Assembly: GCF_014637725.1 (NCBI RefSeq) | Contig: NZ_BMFC01000004.1 | Coordinates: 236,956 to 300,955 of the forward strand | Reading direction: 5' to 3' | DNA: 64,000 nucleotides | DNA from: Marivita lacus | GTDB taxonomy: Bacteria; Pseudomonadota; Alphaproteobacteria; Rhodobacterales; Rhodobacteraceae | In this document: positions 54,891 to 62,986 of the stretch, one piece after another | Layout: every line of letters begins with the position of its first letter | How positions within the stretch are numbered: position 1 is the first letter of the stretch | Made by a program: the position numbers and the translations under genes | Notes under the pieces: generated by a model | Seen by the model: the letters and a program-made list of their open reading frames with translations, nothing else | What the model was told of the DNA's origin: nothing | Database searches by the model: none

Positions 54891-55343
54891 TCATGCTGCG
54901 GCAATATATGACGGACTTTCTTCGAAATCATGTTTTCGCGCCAATTCACACAACTGAAATGCAAGCGCTCTTTTTGCTTTTGGAGTAGGATAGTCTTCCT
55001 CTCGCATGATTTCGGCATGCAAGACGTTCTCCTCACCTTCAGCCTCAGTTGCCTCAAGAAGTTCGTGGATAGTAGTTACGCTCAGGACGACCCACCCACG
55101 AAAAGGTTTCCCTCTCTTTTCACCCATTGCGCCGCCAAGCGGATCGAGATAGGTGATCCTTTTCTTTATCACTTCGCCCACACCCAGCCGGTCAACTGAA
55201 AGACCACCCGGTCGAGTATCTATGAACACATCAATTTTGAAGTGTCGCCGCCCATCATCTGAGAAGATTGCTTTGTCCTTCCCAAATGCGCGTCTACCTA
55301 CTAGTTCTTTATTATGTATCTTTTGATCAGGCGCTTCGATCAA
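54891..55343 (-). CDS. Unknown protein C of TIGR04255-led operon
   Basis: The 150-residue protein begins MIEAPDQKIHNKELVGRRAF and contains FKIDVFIDTRPGGLSVDRLG and a C-terminal helix KRALAFQLCELARKHDFEE. No domain is recognised. It starts 9 bases after the stop of protein B and is the last gene of the operon. The base composition is lower in GC than the core genome. Confidence 0.75.
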   Translation of the reverse strand: MIEAPDQKIHNKELVGRRAFGKDKAIFSDDGRRHFKIDVFIDTRPGGLSVDRLGVGEVIKKRITYLDPLGGAMGEKRGKPFRGWVVLSVTTIHELLEATEAEGEENVLHAEIMREEDYPTPKAKRALAFQLCELARKHDFEESPSYIAAA

Positions 55344-55352
55344 AACATGGCC

Positions 55353-56150
55353 TCATACAAATTTTGATTTAATGCAATCAACGACTGTCAGAAAATTTGA
55401 GTAAGGATCACTGAATTCGAGTGACTCGAAATTTCCGGACTGTGAGGCGAGAATCTGGACGTCATTGTCATCGACGGCTATGGTAACGCGGTCGTCTAGG
55501 CGAATATAGTCGACAATGAGCGCACCAAGGCCATCTTCGTAGATATCACTCTGGATGTATCCCACCTGAGACAAAATTGAATCAACCTCTACTGAGTATT
55601 TGCTCATCCAACTATATTTCTGGGACGCTTTTCGGATTGCTCTATATGCAGTTCTGTCAAATAATGCTGACGTTTTTGTGGAAGCCAAAAAGCCTATACT
55701 TGCAAGCGCTGGCAGGTGATGAACGGAAAATTTTTCTGCATCCGCAAAGCCCATCAAAGCTGCAAATTTTACTTCGTAATCATGCGCTACAGCCTTGCTC
55801 TGATCGACACTTAAAACGACAGCTTCAGTCACATTTTTGCTAGGGAGTGATTTCAAGAAATAAGAGTGAATAGCTTGCTGTGCTTTTTGGCGACCCTCAA
55901 CTTCAGTTCTATCTGTATCTTCGTCTGAAACGACGAAAGGATCGTCATATCCTCCAAATGTATTCTCTATCATTATCTTTACGATATTCGAAGCATCGGC
56001 GACTTGGTCAAGACGCTGCCGATAACCAATACCTTTGCGTCCTACCCTCCGGGTATAGTTGCTTGCTGATGTATCAATGAGGCGGGAGGTTGACCCAAAT
56101 TCTGCTTCATTCCATCCCTCCATTGTCGGCCTTGACGCGTATTCCAACAT
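55353..56150 (-). CDS. Unknown protein B of TIGR04255-led operon
   Basis: The 265-residue protein begins MLEYASRPTMEGWNEAEFGS and contains long amphipathic segments (QRLDQVADASNIVKIMIENT, AQQAIHSYFLKSLPSKN). No catalytic motif is recognised. Its start codon overlaps the stop of the TIGR04255 protein by one base (TAATG), so the two are translated at equal ratio. Codon usage is AT-rich, unlike the chromosome. Confidence 0.8.
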   Translation of the reverse strand: MLEYASRPTMEGWNEAEFGSTSRLIDTSASNYTRRVGRKGIGYRQRLDQVADASNIVKIMIENTFGGYDDPFVVSDEDTDRTEVEGRQKAQQAIHSYFLKSLPSKNVTEAVVLSVDQSKAVAHDYEVKFAALMGFADAEKFSVHHLPALASIGFLASTKTSALFDRTAYRAIRKASQKYSWMSKYSVEVDSILSQVGYIQSDIYEDGLGALIVDYIRLDDRVTIAVDDNDVQILASQSGNFESLEFSDPYSNFLTVVDCIKSKFV

Positions 56151-56968
56151 TAGGAAATTTCCTTAGCTTTGCCGAATCGAGCTTTCAAAGCATCTGATAC
56201 TGTCTTATCAAATGCAATATTGAGTGTGGCATGGGCTTCATCAAACCAACTTTCTAATTCCTCTTTAGGAAGGAAGCCGTTCGACATCTCTCCATCGCAA
56301 TGGAATTCCATTACCACTGCTTCTTGCCCGTCCCTAATTCCGGGAGCAATCCTGAAACGAAAAGTCGCGTTGGCGGGAGATTTCACAGAAAAGTTACTAT
56401 CCACTGAAAATGTTATTCGCTCCGGTTCAGCAGAGATTTCATCGACAACCTGTTGGCGTACCGGTTGAACTGCGCCAAAATGTGTTTCGACAAACGGTTT
56501 AAAAGAGTCAAATCCAAATCTTGCGTCAAAAACATCAATATAGCGCAGATGCCCTCTTTTCGGCTTGAAAGTTTTCTCAGCCATTGGATACGCAGAAAGC
56601 AACGCGTCCAAAGCCCAAGATACGAATGATCTAAATTCCGCCCACCCGGCATAAGGAGGAACAATGTTGACAGTCATTACTCCCGGCCCGATTTGGATCA
56701 GCGGCCAACCTGATTTTTTCGGTCGCAACCTTAGGTGCGGTTGGTCAGAAACAAATTCAACAGGAATTTCAGATGGAACGAGTTGTTCTACAACTGGTAG
56801 CTCAACGCTGACTGCTTCAAGAAAACTCTCTCTAAACAGATCATAGTATGGGTCAATTGCTGCGTTCGGCGCTGAACCAAGCGGTTTAAGTGCCCAATGA
56901 ATCTCCAGAATTACTTCAACCAGAGGAGGCTTCTCATAAACATAGTCTGACATCAAAATATGCGGCAT
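56150..56968 (-). CDS. TIGR04255 family protein
   Basis: The 272-residue protein begins SDYVYEKPPLVEVILEIHWA, with GPGVMTVNIVPPYAGWAEFR in the centre and a C-terminal SWFDEAHATLNIAFDKTVSD. This is the pattern of the sporadic TIGR04255 family, whose members occur in accessory regions. It is upstream of two unknown genes with which it is translationally coupled, in a tRNA-inserted element. A role in phage or plasmid defence is inferred from context, not shown by sequence. Confidence 0.75.
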   Translation of the reverse strand: MPHILMSDYVYEKPPLVEVILEIHWALKPLGSAPNAAIDPYYDLFRESFLEAVSVELPVVEQLVPSEIPVEFVSDQPHLRLRPKKSGWPLIQIGPGVMTVNIVPPYAGWAEFRSFVSWALDALLSAYPMAEKTFKPKRGHLRYIDVFDARFGFDSFKPFVETHFGAVQPVRQQVVDEISAEPERITFSVDSNFSVKSPANATFRFRIAPGIRDGQEAVVMEFHCDGEMSNGFLPKEELESWFDEAHATLNIAFDKTVSDALKARFGKAKEIS

Positions 56969-57583
56969 GCGAGCATTGCCGACCTCTCCACACGTTCTGA
57001 ATTTCTATCTAGACTGCTCAAGGTAGTTAGTGGATGCACCACTTATTTTCCAGTGATCGCCGATTTTTTTTGATTGTACCGCGTACAGCCCGTTTTGCAA
57101 CCGACTTCGAGGGCCCCGACCGTTGCCTGTCTGCAACATAAGTTGGTTTCAGCCCCGAGAATTAAATCATCCGGAGCACAGTCTCAGGGTCTATCATATT
57201 GATTTTTATAATATTTTATTCGTTACCTTCTCAAGCCATGTGCGTAAAAGCGCCCAGAATGTCAGACTAAAGGGCACATGTGTTTATTGATTTCACTGGT
57301 TGGCACGCATGAGTTGGCTGCTCTAAGTGTCCGCGTCGGCATGATATGACCGCACCATCGTTGCGTCCAACCCCAACCTCCAAACATCCAGCATCAGAAG
57401 TTCTGAATGCTACCGTGGCATTGAGACTAATGGCGCCCAAGAGACGGTCATCTGTCGCTTGGTCAGTCGTCATTCCGTAGCACCACAAACTAATAGCGCC
57501 ATCTAAACATTCACGCTATGTTCCACCGAAAACAGAGCCTCGTCTAAACATTTTATCTCTCAGAAACAGTGCCATACCAGCTC
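56969..57583. other. Region upstream of the TIGR04255 operon
   Basis: 615 bases with AT-rich stretches (57181-57235) and no convincing gene; a 73-codon minus frame at 57267-57488 lacks support. The promoter of the operon is expected here. Two arm-type sites TCTAAACATT lie at 57502-57511 and 57543-57552 next to the right att. Confidence 0.5.
57502..57552 (+). repeat. Right arm-type sites of element 1
   Basis: TCTAAACATT occurs at 57502-57511 and 57543-57552, in the same orientation as the doublet at 52323-52343 and ending 31 bases before the att copy. This matches the arm-site arrangement expected for tyrosine integrases. Confidence 0.6.
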
Positions 57584-57629
57584 TTGCAAATCCGTGTACA
57601 GGAGTTCGATTCTCCTACTCGCCTCCATT
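57584..57629 (+). repeat. attR of element 1, shared with element 2
   Basis: The 46-bp duplicate of the tRNA-Cys 3' half ends element 1. The next gene, an integrase, begins 72 bases later on the minus strand, so this copy probably also serves as the left end of element 2. Confidence 0.9.
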
Positions 57630-57673
57630 AAATTTCAATGACTTAGACGAATGACGGCACTGCCCAGAGGGCA

Positions 57674-57694
57674 CCGTTTACACTTCCGTTTACA
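57674..57694 (+). repeat. Arm-type sites of element 2
   Basis: CCGTTTACA occurs at 57674-57682 and 57686-57694, again 12 bases apart and starting 45 bases after the att core. The geometry is identical to the GTCTAAACA doublet of element 1, with a different sequence, so a different integrase specificity is likely. Confidence 0.6.
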
Positions 57695-57701
57695 GTTTTG
57701 T

Positions 57702-58745
57702 TCACGCTCCACCCCTTTTAGCCTCCGACAACTTGACCAAAACAGCATCGCTTTCGTCCGGCGAAACCCGTGCGTAGTGCTCGATGACATGGGCGGCGTG
57801 ACGCAGTGACCAGCCCATGTGACTGGCGATCTGCGACAGGCTCAGTCCTGCATTCAACAGCCGTGTCGCCGCTGTACCCCGGCAATCCTGAAGACGCAGA
57901 TCCTGGCTCAACCCTGTCTTGTCACGCCATTGACGCAGACCTTCAGAGGCACGGTGTTCGGTGAGCTGGCCACCCCTGGCATTGGTGAGGATCAGCAACT
58001 GATCATCAGGCGTTGCGTCAATCACGTCTGCCAGGACCTGCGTGATCGGGATATGCGCAACCTGGCCCCGTTTGTTGGTTCTGACCCGAAGGCGACGTCC
58101 AAGTGGGGTCTCTTCAACCGAGCCCCGCGTCAACTTGATCAGGTCACCGGGCCGCAAGCCGGTTTCGCAGGCCACACAAAGGATCCGTCTCACCCATTCC
58201 GGAGCCAGTGCATTGATCGCCTCACGATCTTTCGACGTCCAGACAACCTCGGAGCGGTCGACATCGTACAGCTTGGACAGCCTGTGACAGTGATGTTCCG
58301 AGATATGGCCTTCCTCGACCGCCCAATTGAGGAGTCGGACGGCATGCGAACCGGCCATGTCGTGCTGTTTCGGCGAATGCTTCCAGAGTGCACGCCATTT
58401 GTTCAGCTCTCCTCGGGAACCACGCACTTCGAAAATGACGGCGGGTGCTGTCCGGAAATAGTCTGCAAACCGCAGCAGCCATTTCTTCTGATCTGCAAAG
58501 GATCTCGGCGCTTTGGCCCGTGCCGCGCTGTCCAGAAACAGATCAACCAAATCCGGTGCCATGAGTTTTTTGGGCGAAGGTCGTTTGAAAGCCTCCGCAA
58601 AGGCCAGATGAAAGTCCGGGTCTTTCGGTTCGCGGACAATATCGATCCAGAACTTGGGGCCACCGCGCCAGGCATAAAAATGGTACCGGCTCGGGCCGGA
58701 TGCCAATGTGCGACGGACGCGGTGAACACCCTTGGGAAGAGGCAC
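57702..58745 (-). CDS. Tyrosine recombinase/integrase of element 2
   Basis: The 347-residue integrase belongs to a different subgroup (YHFYAWRGGPKFW near the N terminus). Catalytic R198 (GLRPGDLI), K225 (RTNKRGQ), R289, W312 (GWS) and Y324 (EHYAR) are present, but the HxxR histidine is replaced: the motif reads Q286-D-C-R289. If this position is essential, activity may be reduced. It reads toward the att copy at 57584-57629. Confidence 0.88.
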   Translation of the reverse strand: MPLPKGVHRVRRTLASGPSRYHFYAWRGGPKFWIDIVREPKDPDFHLAFAEAFKRPSPKKLMAPDLVDLFLDSAARAKAPRSFADQKKWLLRFADYFRTAPAVIFEVRGSRGELNKWRALWKHSPKQHDMAGSHAVRLLNWAVEEGHISEHHCHRLSKLYDVDRSEVVWTSKDREAINALAPEWVRRILCVACETGLRPGDLIKLTRGSVEETPLGRRLRVRTNKRGQVAHIPITQVLADVIDATPDDQLLILTNARGGQLTEHRASEGLRQWRDKTGLSQDLRLQDCRGTAATRLLNAGLSLSQIASHMGWSLRHAAHVIEHYARVSPDESDAVLVKLSEAKRGGA

Positions 58746-58935
58746 GGCTCGCTTTCCAGTCTTCGAAGACCTTCACGTTCGAGGGGTCTTCTTGTTTCGT
58801 TTCCGTGCTGTCGAATGCAAAGGATACTTTCCCACCCGGTTCAGCGACAATGCTGCTGGGATTGAAGCCCTCTTCCCTGAATTTCTTGGCCAGGTCGATC
58901 ACGTATTTCTGGTTCGGAAGGGCTGGTCGTCCCAT
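58543..58935 (-). CDS. Small integrase-associated protein, out-of-frame extension
   Basis: MGRPALPNQKYVIDLAKKFR begins a small protein with a helix then a GGKVSFAFD strand, the same design as the small protein in front of integrase 1. ATG 58935 follows GGAGG by 7 bases. The last 66 residues overlap the integrase gene out of frame and are rich in Arg and Cys, so a frameshift or missing stop near 58740 is possible and only the first 65 residues are likely to be real. Confidence 0.5.
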   Translation of the reverse strand: MGRPALPNQKYVIDLAKKFREEGFNPSSIVAEPGGKVSFAFDSTETKQEDPSNVKVFEDWKASRASSQGCSPRPSHIGIRPEPVPFLCLARWPQVLDRYCPRTERPGLSSGLCGGFQTTFAQKTHGTGFG

Positions 58936-58995
58936 CACGCACCCTCCTTTTGAATCAGAAAGCGGCTCCCGACATCAGGGGAGTTCAGAACGCGC

Positions 58996-59676
58996 TTAGA
59001 CATCAAGATTTACTCCCGTAGAATCTTGGATTTCCGGAAGAGAAGCAAGCCTTTCGATCCGATCAATGACCTTTTGCACGAAGTTTTTTTGCTCCTCCCG
59101 GAATACCAAGTCGCAAACGATTTCGCAGCCGTGCCGATAGGTGCCCTGGTAGTCCAAACGGTGAACAACAAACCCATGGCGCTTGGCCCAATTCTTCCGG
59201 TCGCCATACATTTCATCGACATAGCCATAGGGTTCATCCAGCAGAACCATGGCACCCGTATCCGGGTCACACCATGTGGTTGCGTGATCCTGCCCCGGAA
59301 GCCGCTGCTCCTTGGAATAGGTTTGCCTGCCGTAGATTTCTTGGGATGTCGGAACGAGGCCCGTCGCATCCATGAACTGGATCGTGCGAGCGACTTGAAG
59401 GATCCTCTGGCGTACGTGAGCTTCCCTGACCAGTCCGAGCTTGGCCTGAATGTGATCCTTTGCGACCAAGCGAAACTGGTCGAAACGATCGCAAAGCTTC
59501 AGGTGGGCAGGACGAAGAAATGCCCGCAGGTCATGGCAAAGCGGGATCGTCGCCTGCAATGTCGACCTGCAAGATGCAGGGCCTATCGAAGCGGATATGG
59601 TCACACATGGAACCAGACTATCCCCAAGCCGGATCGGGGAGTTCCCATCGTTCTTCTCTTCAAGCTGTTCTGACAT
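58996..59676 (-). CDS. Conserved hypothetical protein of element 2
   Basis: The 226-residue product contains a central region AKLGLVREAHVRQRILQVAR, then RLPGQDHATTWCDPDTGAM and DLVFREEQ. No function is recognised. The ATG has AAGGAGG 7 bases upstream. The first 70 residues are Cys- and Ser-rich and less family-like, so an internal frameshift cannot be excluded. Confidence 0.65.
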   Translation of the reverse strand: MSEQLEEKNDGNSPIRLGDSLVPCVTISASIGPASCRSTLQATIPLCHDLRAFLRPAHLKLCDRFDQFRLVAKDHIQAKLGLVREAHVRQRILQVARTIQFMDATGLVPTSQEIYGRQTYSKEQRLPGQDHATTWCDPDTGAMVLLDEPYGYVDEMYGDRKNWAKRHGFVVHRLDYQGTYRHGCEIVCDLVFREEQKNFVQKVIDRIERLASLPEIQDSTGVNLDV

Positions 59677-59785
59677 TAGTCGCCCTCCTTGGACGACTCA
59701 GTCATCGCAGCCTCACAGCTATGCAAGGTACCAACTGCGATTATTATTTTTGGCGGGCGTCCGCGTCTTCGCAGATGGCCTGCGA

Positions 59786-59929
59786 TCAGTCTCTGCGGAT
59801 CTGTGATGAATGTTGGCGAAGGTACTCTGCAGCGTCTTCGCGGCTGACCTTACCCTGCCCCAACAGCTCCATCATCTCTGCATGCTCGACGCCCTTGGCC
59901 GCATGAAGCTTGTGACCAATTTGGTCCAC
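59786..59929 (-). CDS. Tiny helical protein coupled to the Phd/YefM antitoxin
   Basis: A 47-residue product (VDQIGHKLHAAKGVEHAEMM, then LLGQGKVSREDAAEYLRQH) starts at GTG 59929, immediately next to the antitoxin stop. It is far too short for a RelE or YoeB toxin. It may be a truncated toxin, a small partner or simply a spurious frame; the coupled spacing supports a real gene. Confidence 0.5.
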   Translation of the reverse strand: MDQIGHKLHAAKGVEHAEMMELLGQGKVSREDAAEYLRQHSSQIRRD

Positions 59930-60166
59930 TCACCGGTTCGCAAGCTCAATGATCGTGTTGCGATGACGCTCGAGTCCCCGAGAGATCCGCTCTTTGTCAT
60001 CATCGGTTATGCCGTCTCGAAGACCAGTCAGTCGACGGTATTCATCGGCAGACATCAAAACAAGGCGGTCCCGCTGATGGCTTGTTATGATCACTGGCTC
60101 AGTCATCGCTGCATCGCTGTATGTGCCGATGTTGTTCTTGAACTCTGTCGCTGAAACACGTGTCAT
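59930..60166 (-). CDS. Phd/YefM-family antitoxin
   Basis: The 78-residue antitoxin has MTRVSATEFKNNIGTYSDAA, PVIITSHQRDRLVLMSADEY and a C-terminal helix LERHRNTIIEL, as in YefM-type antitoxins that repress their promoter and neutralise a downstream toxin. The usual toxin gene is not recognisable downstream. Confidence 0.88.
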   Translation of the reverse strand: MTRVSATEFKNNIGTYSDAAMTEPVIITSHQRDRLVLMSADEYRRLTGLRDGITDDDKERISRGLERHRNTIIELANR

Positions 60167-60355
60167 GGCAGCCCTCCTGATCTTTTCAGATCATATGGAC
60201 AAAATGTCCATTTTGTCCATAGTTACACAGCCGTCTGATGAACCAGACTGTCCAGACCGGGGAAAAAATTTACGCGCCTGTTCACCGCGTGGCAAGGTAT
60301 GCAAAAAATTGCGGGCAACGCGTTCCCGTCAGCAGCCCAGATGCGTGGACGCTGA

Positions 60356-60790
60356 TTACTCCTGCTCACTGCGTTTCGGATCCATGTAGATGATCATCGC
60401 CAACGCAGCAGCCAGTGCCAAGACCGCGGCGGCCAAGGCAAAGAGCAGGCTTGGATCCGCGGCTTCCAGCTCGATCAGGATCAGCTTTCGAACCACCGCC
60501 AGAAGCCCGATGACCAGGATGATCTTCACTTGCATCAAGCCTCGGTGTCCCTCGACCAAGAGAAGAACTGATCTCGCGAGCTCAAGCGCAATGACGGCCG
60601 CCAGCAAACGGTCGAAGAGCGTCTGGAACGTCACATAGTCGATATCGACCGCCGGGTCGGCGGCCACGGTATAGGTCAGTCGCAAAAACGACCACGCAGC
60701 AAGGCTGATCACGACCACCATGCCCATGAGCAGAAGCACGGAAATAAGCCGCTCGAAAAATTCGAATAGCCGGTGGATCGTATCACTCAT
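60356..60790 (-). CDS. psiE: PsiE-family membrane protein
   Basis: The 144-residue protein has four hydrophobic segments with PsiE signatures FFERLISVLLLMGMVVVISL and VIALELARSVLLLVEGHRGL. PsiE is phosphate-starvation-inducible and of unknown mechanism. The ATG at 60790 has GGAGGC upstream; the frame to 60793 begins at TTG. Confidence 0.88.
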   Translation of the reverse strand: MSDTIHRLFEFFERLISVLLLMGMVVVISLAAWSFLRLTYTVAADPAVDIDYVTFQTLFDRLLAAVIALELARSVLLLVEGHRGLMQVKIILVIGLLAVVRKLILIELEAADPSLLFALAAAVLALAAALAMIIYMDPKRSEQE

Positions 60791-60921
60791 CAAGTTCGCC
60801 TCCCCGCCGTCGATTGATCAACGCAATCAAGACTACGCCCTTCAACCTCTCACTTCAAGCAGAGGCAGTGTCAGCAAATCGGTCATCAGAAAGATGGACG
60901 GGAATTTTAAGATCCAGCACT

Positions 60922-61611
60922 CTATTCCGTGACTCCCAAAATCACATAGCGTGAAAAGAAAAAAAGCCGCGCAACCTCATATGTTGCCAGAAAGAGCAAT
61001 GGGTATCCAATAGCTTCACGAGCTTCAAAAAACGGAACCAGTTTTATTGATCTAACGAATGCGCTCAGTGGGCGAAGGAGCACAAAAGCCATTATGATCC
61101 CAAACAAACTACCTATCAATATATCAGATGGCCAATGATAGCCGAGAACAATGCGCGGCAGAGAGACAACAAACATCGACCAGCCAAGAGCAAATAAACC
61201 AAACCATGGGTGGATTAAGAACATTGCAGCTGAGAATCCAAAAAACAAAGATGCATGATCAGATGGCATCGAACTCCAATTGCTTAATACTGCCGTATCC
61301 TGATTCTCAGCCAAGACGATTTCGATATTTGGATCATGAAGCGGGCGTAGGCGAAACGGCAAGTTATTTGCTGCAATCCTTGTAAGTGCCATGATGGGGA
61401 TTGTGCAGAGGAGAACAGCGACGAGGCGCTCACGGATTATCCTCCTTTCCTCTCTGGTATCAGGAAAAAACCACAGTGCCCAAAAAATTAACAGAAAGGG
61501 CACTGTCTTGACGAAATCGATATGCCCCATTCTGAGAAATATGCCCATCGCACCATCGTCAGTATTCCACTGATTGAAAAACTCCAGCAGCTGAAGATCA
61601 AGATTTTGCAT
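60922..61611 (-). CDS. PAP2-family phosphatase, membrane-bound
   Basis: The 229-residue protein has six hydrophobic segments and the PAP2 motifs NLPFRLRP, SMPSDHASLFFG and RIVLGYHWPSD. It probably acts on undecaprenyl-pyrophosphate or another lipid phosphate. AT-rich codons differ from the chromosome. No partner gene is adjacent. Confidence 0.88.
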   Translation of the reverse strand: MQNLDLQLLEFFNQWNTDDGAMGIFLRMGHIDFVKTVPFLLIFWALWFFPDTREERRIIRERLVAVLLCTIPIMALTRIAANNLPFRLRPLHDPNIEIVLAENQDTAVLSNWSSMPSDHASLFFGFSAAMFLIHPWFGLFALGWSMFVVSLPRIVLGYHWPSDILIGSLFGIIMAFVLLRPLSAFVRSIKLVPFFEAREAIGYPLLFLATYEVARLFFFSRYVILGVTE

Positions 61612-61751
61612 GATTTATCTTCACCGTCCTTCATATGCATGGCAAACGCAGGCGATTATTAGTAAACTGGCACAGTTATTCAGCTTGCGATCAAGACGAA
61701 ATGTCTTGTACTGACGGCTCCCACAGTGGAACTCCGTCCTGTTCATACTGA

Positions 61752-61883
61752 CGCCACTTTGTGCGACGATCAAGCTTTCTGGACCTGCTGCGCCGTGTTT
61801 TGGGCACCCGGCACCCAGTGTTCGGCGACTACTGGAACGATGAGCAGGTGATCACCGAAGGTAGCGTGAGAGATCAGGCCTGA
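61752..61883 (+). pseudogene. C-terminal coding remnant
   Basis: An open frame of 43 codons from 61752 ends HPVFGDYWNDEQVITEGSVR, then DQA stop, without a start codon of its own. It has coding-like composition and overlaps the VapC stop region. The parent protein is not recognised. Confidence 0.3.
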
Positions 61884-62272
61884 ATGAGCCGGACCCCCTT
61901 TAATCGTGCTGCTTTTTTATCAAAAGTCACCAGTTCCACGGCCCCAACCCGCCGAGCAGCAGCGGCAATCATGAGATCTGCAAAGCCAAACCCGTCGTTT
62001 CGGTAGAGTTCCAGCGCAGGCGCAACCTCATCGGCACCTTCGATTTCAAGTTCGGTTGCGGAAAGCAAGTCACCGATGGCAATGGCAATCTCGGCACGAC
62101 CAAACCCATAGGCACGCTCCAGCACCCACACGAGCTCGATCAAGACTTCACGGCTGAGGAATCCAGGCGCATCATCGGTCAATTGTTCGACTATGTCTGT
62201 GGCCAACTGTGCTTGCAAAGGGTCGTCCTGTACGAGGAAGCGCACCAGCACATTCGTATCAAGTGCAATCAC
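61874..62272 (-). CDS. vapC: VapC-family PIN-domain toxin
   Basis: The 132-residue PIN ribonuclease has the acidic cluster at ALDTNVLVRFL, ELVWVLERAYG, and the C-terminal FADLMIAAAARRVGAVELVT, then FDKKAA. It starts at GTG overlapping the antitoxin stop (GTGA), as in vapBC modules. Confidence 0.93.
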   Translation of the reverse strand: MIALDTNVLVRFLVQDDPLQAQLATDIVEQLTDDAPGFLSREVLIELVWVLERAYGFGRAEIAIAIGDLLSATELEIEGADEVAPALELYRNDGFGFADLMIAAAARRVGAVELVTFDKKAARLKGVRLIQA

Positions 62273-62520
62273 TGATCGAGGTCCACTCCATCTGTTGCCC
62301 CGGTGGCAATTGCTTCATCCATCTCGTCCAAGGAGACAGGCTTCTGACCAGACCTGGACAGGATGCCCCGTAATTCCTTGACGGAGCGCGCCTTCAGAAT
62401 CCGCACTTCGCCATCAAGGATCATGTACCGCACCTTGTCCCCACTGGTCAGGCCGAGCGCTATGCGCACATCCCTCGGAAGGGTTGTCTGGCCTTTCACC
62501 GTCACCGTAGATTCATGCAT
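62269..62520 (-). CDS. vapB: VapB/SpoVT-AbrB-type antitoxin
   Basis: The 83-residue antitoxin begins HESTVTVKGQTTLPRDVRIA and has a swapped-hairpin DNA-binding domain (GDKVRYMILDGEVRILKA), followed by a toxin-binding tail (EMDEAIATGATD). An AAGGAG site lies 7 bases before the ATG at 62520, but only 1 base before the ATG at 62526, so 62520 is preferred. Confidence 0.88.
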   Translation of the reverse strand: MHESTVTVKGQTTLPRDVRIALGLTSGDKVRYMILDGEVRILKARSVKELRGILSRSGQKPVSLDEMDEAIATGATDGVDLDQ

Positions 62521-62779
62521 CGCCATGCTCCTTACTAAATGCCCGTCCTCCTTACCATGTTGAAATTGTAAATGCAAAAACTGCCGGCGGGCCGCTGATG
62601 CCTCATCCTCAGATTGCCCATTGACTGTTGCGGGCAGAGGACCCGGATACACGCGCAAAGGCGTATAGGCTGCCGCGGAACGTCCTCAGATCAAAGCTAC
62701 CATGAAAGATCTTTGCAAACTCCTGCCAAGTTTCTTATGTTTTCCAGAGCCGGAGGAACGTGTTCGATCCGAGGGAGCC

Positions 62780-62986
62780 ATGAACGTAAGAGTGACCCAA
62801 TACCCGCAGCTTCGCCAGCTCTGTTGGAACCGTCCAGATGACGCAGTCGTGGATGGTGAAACTGCGCTTGCACTTTACGAACGCAACTGGCGGTTTGTTG
62901 ACCGTGACGCGATCACTCCCCACGAGCAGGGACTTCTGGATCACCTTGTTGCTGTGTACGGCAACGGTCATTTCCTGGCCGCTTGA
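62780..62986 (+). CDS. Small protein of an AbiEii-like pair
   Basis: The 68-residue protein begins MNVRVTQYPQLRQLCWNRPD and ends AVYGNGHFLAA. It is followed with a TGATG overlap by the broken nucleotidyltransferase, the order seen for antitoxin-like genes in such pairs. GAGGGAG lies just before the ATG. Function is inferred only from the neighbour. Confidence 0.6.
   Translation: MNVRVTQYPQLRQLCWNRPDDAVVDGETALALYERNWRFVDRDAITPHEQGLLDHLVAVYGNGHFLAA

Larger units (their letters stand above)
52278..57629. mobile_element. Integrative element 1 at tRNA-Cys
   Basis: A 5.4-kb insertion bounded by the 46-bp tRNA-Cys att repeat. It has a tyrosine integrase with its small partner, repeated GTCTAAACA arm-type sites near both ends, an AT-rich three-gene operon and about 2 kb of sequence without recognised genes. 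The left end restores nothing: the intact tRNA gene is at the left, and the right copy carries only the 3' half. Confidence 0.9.
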
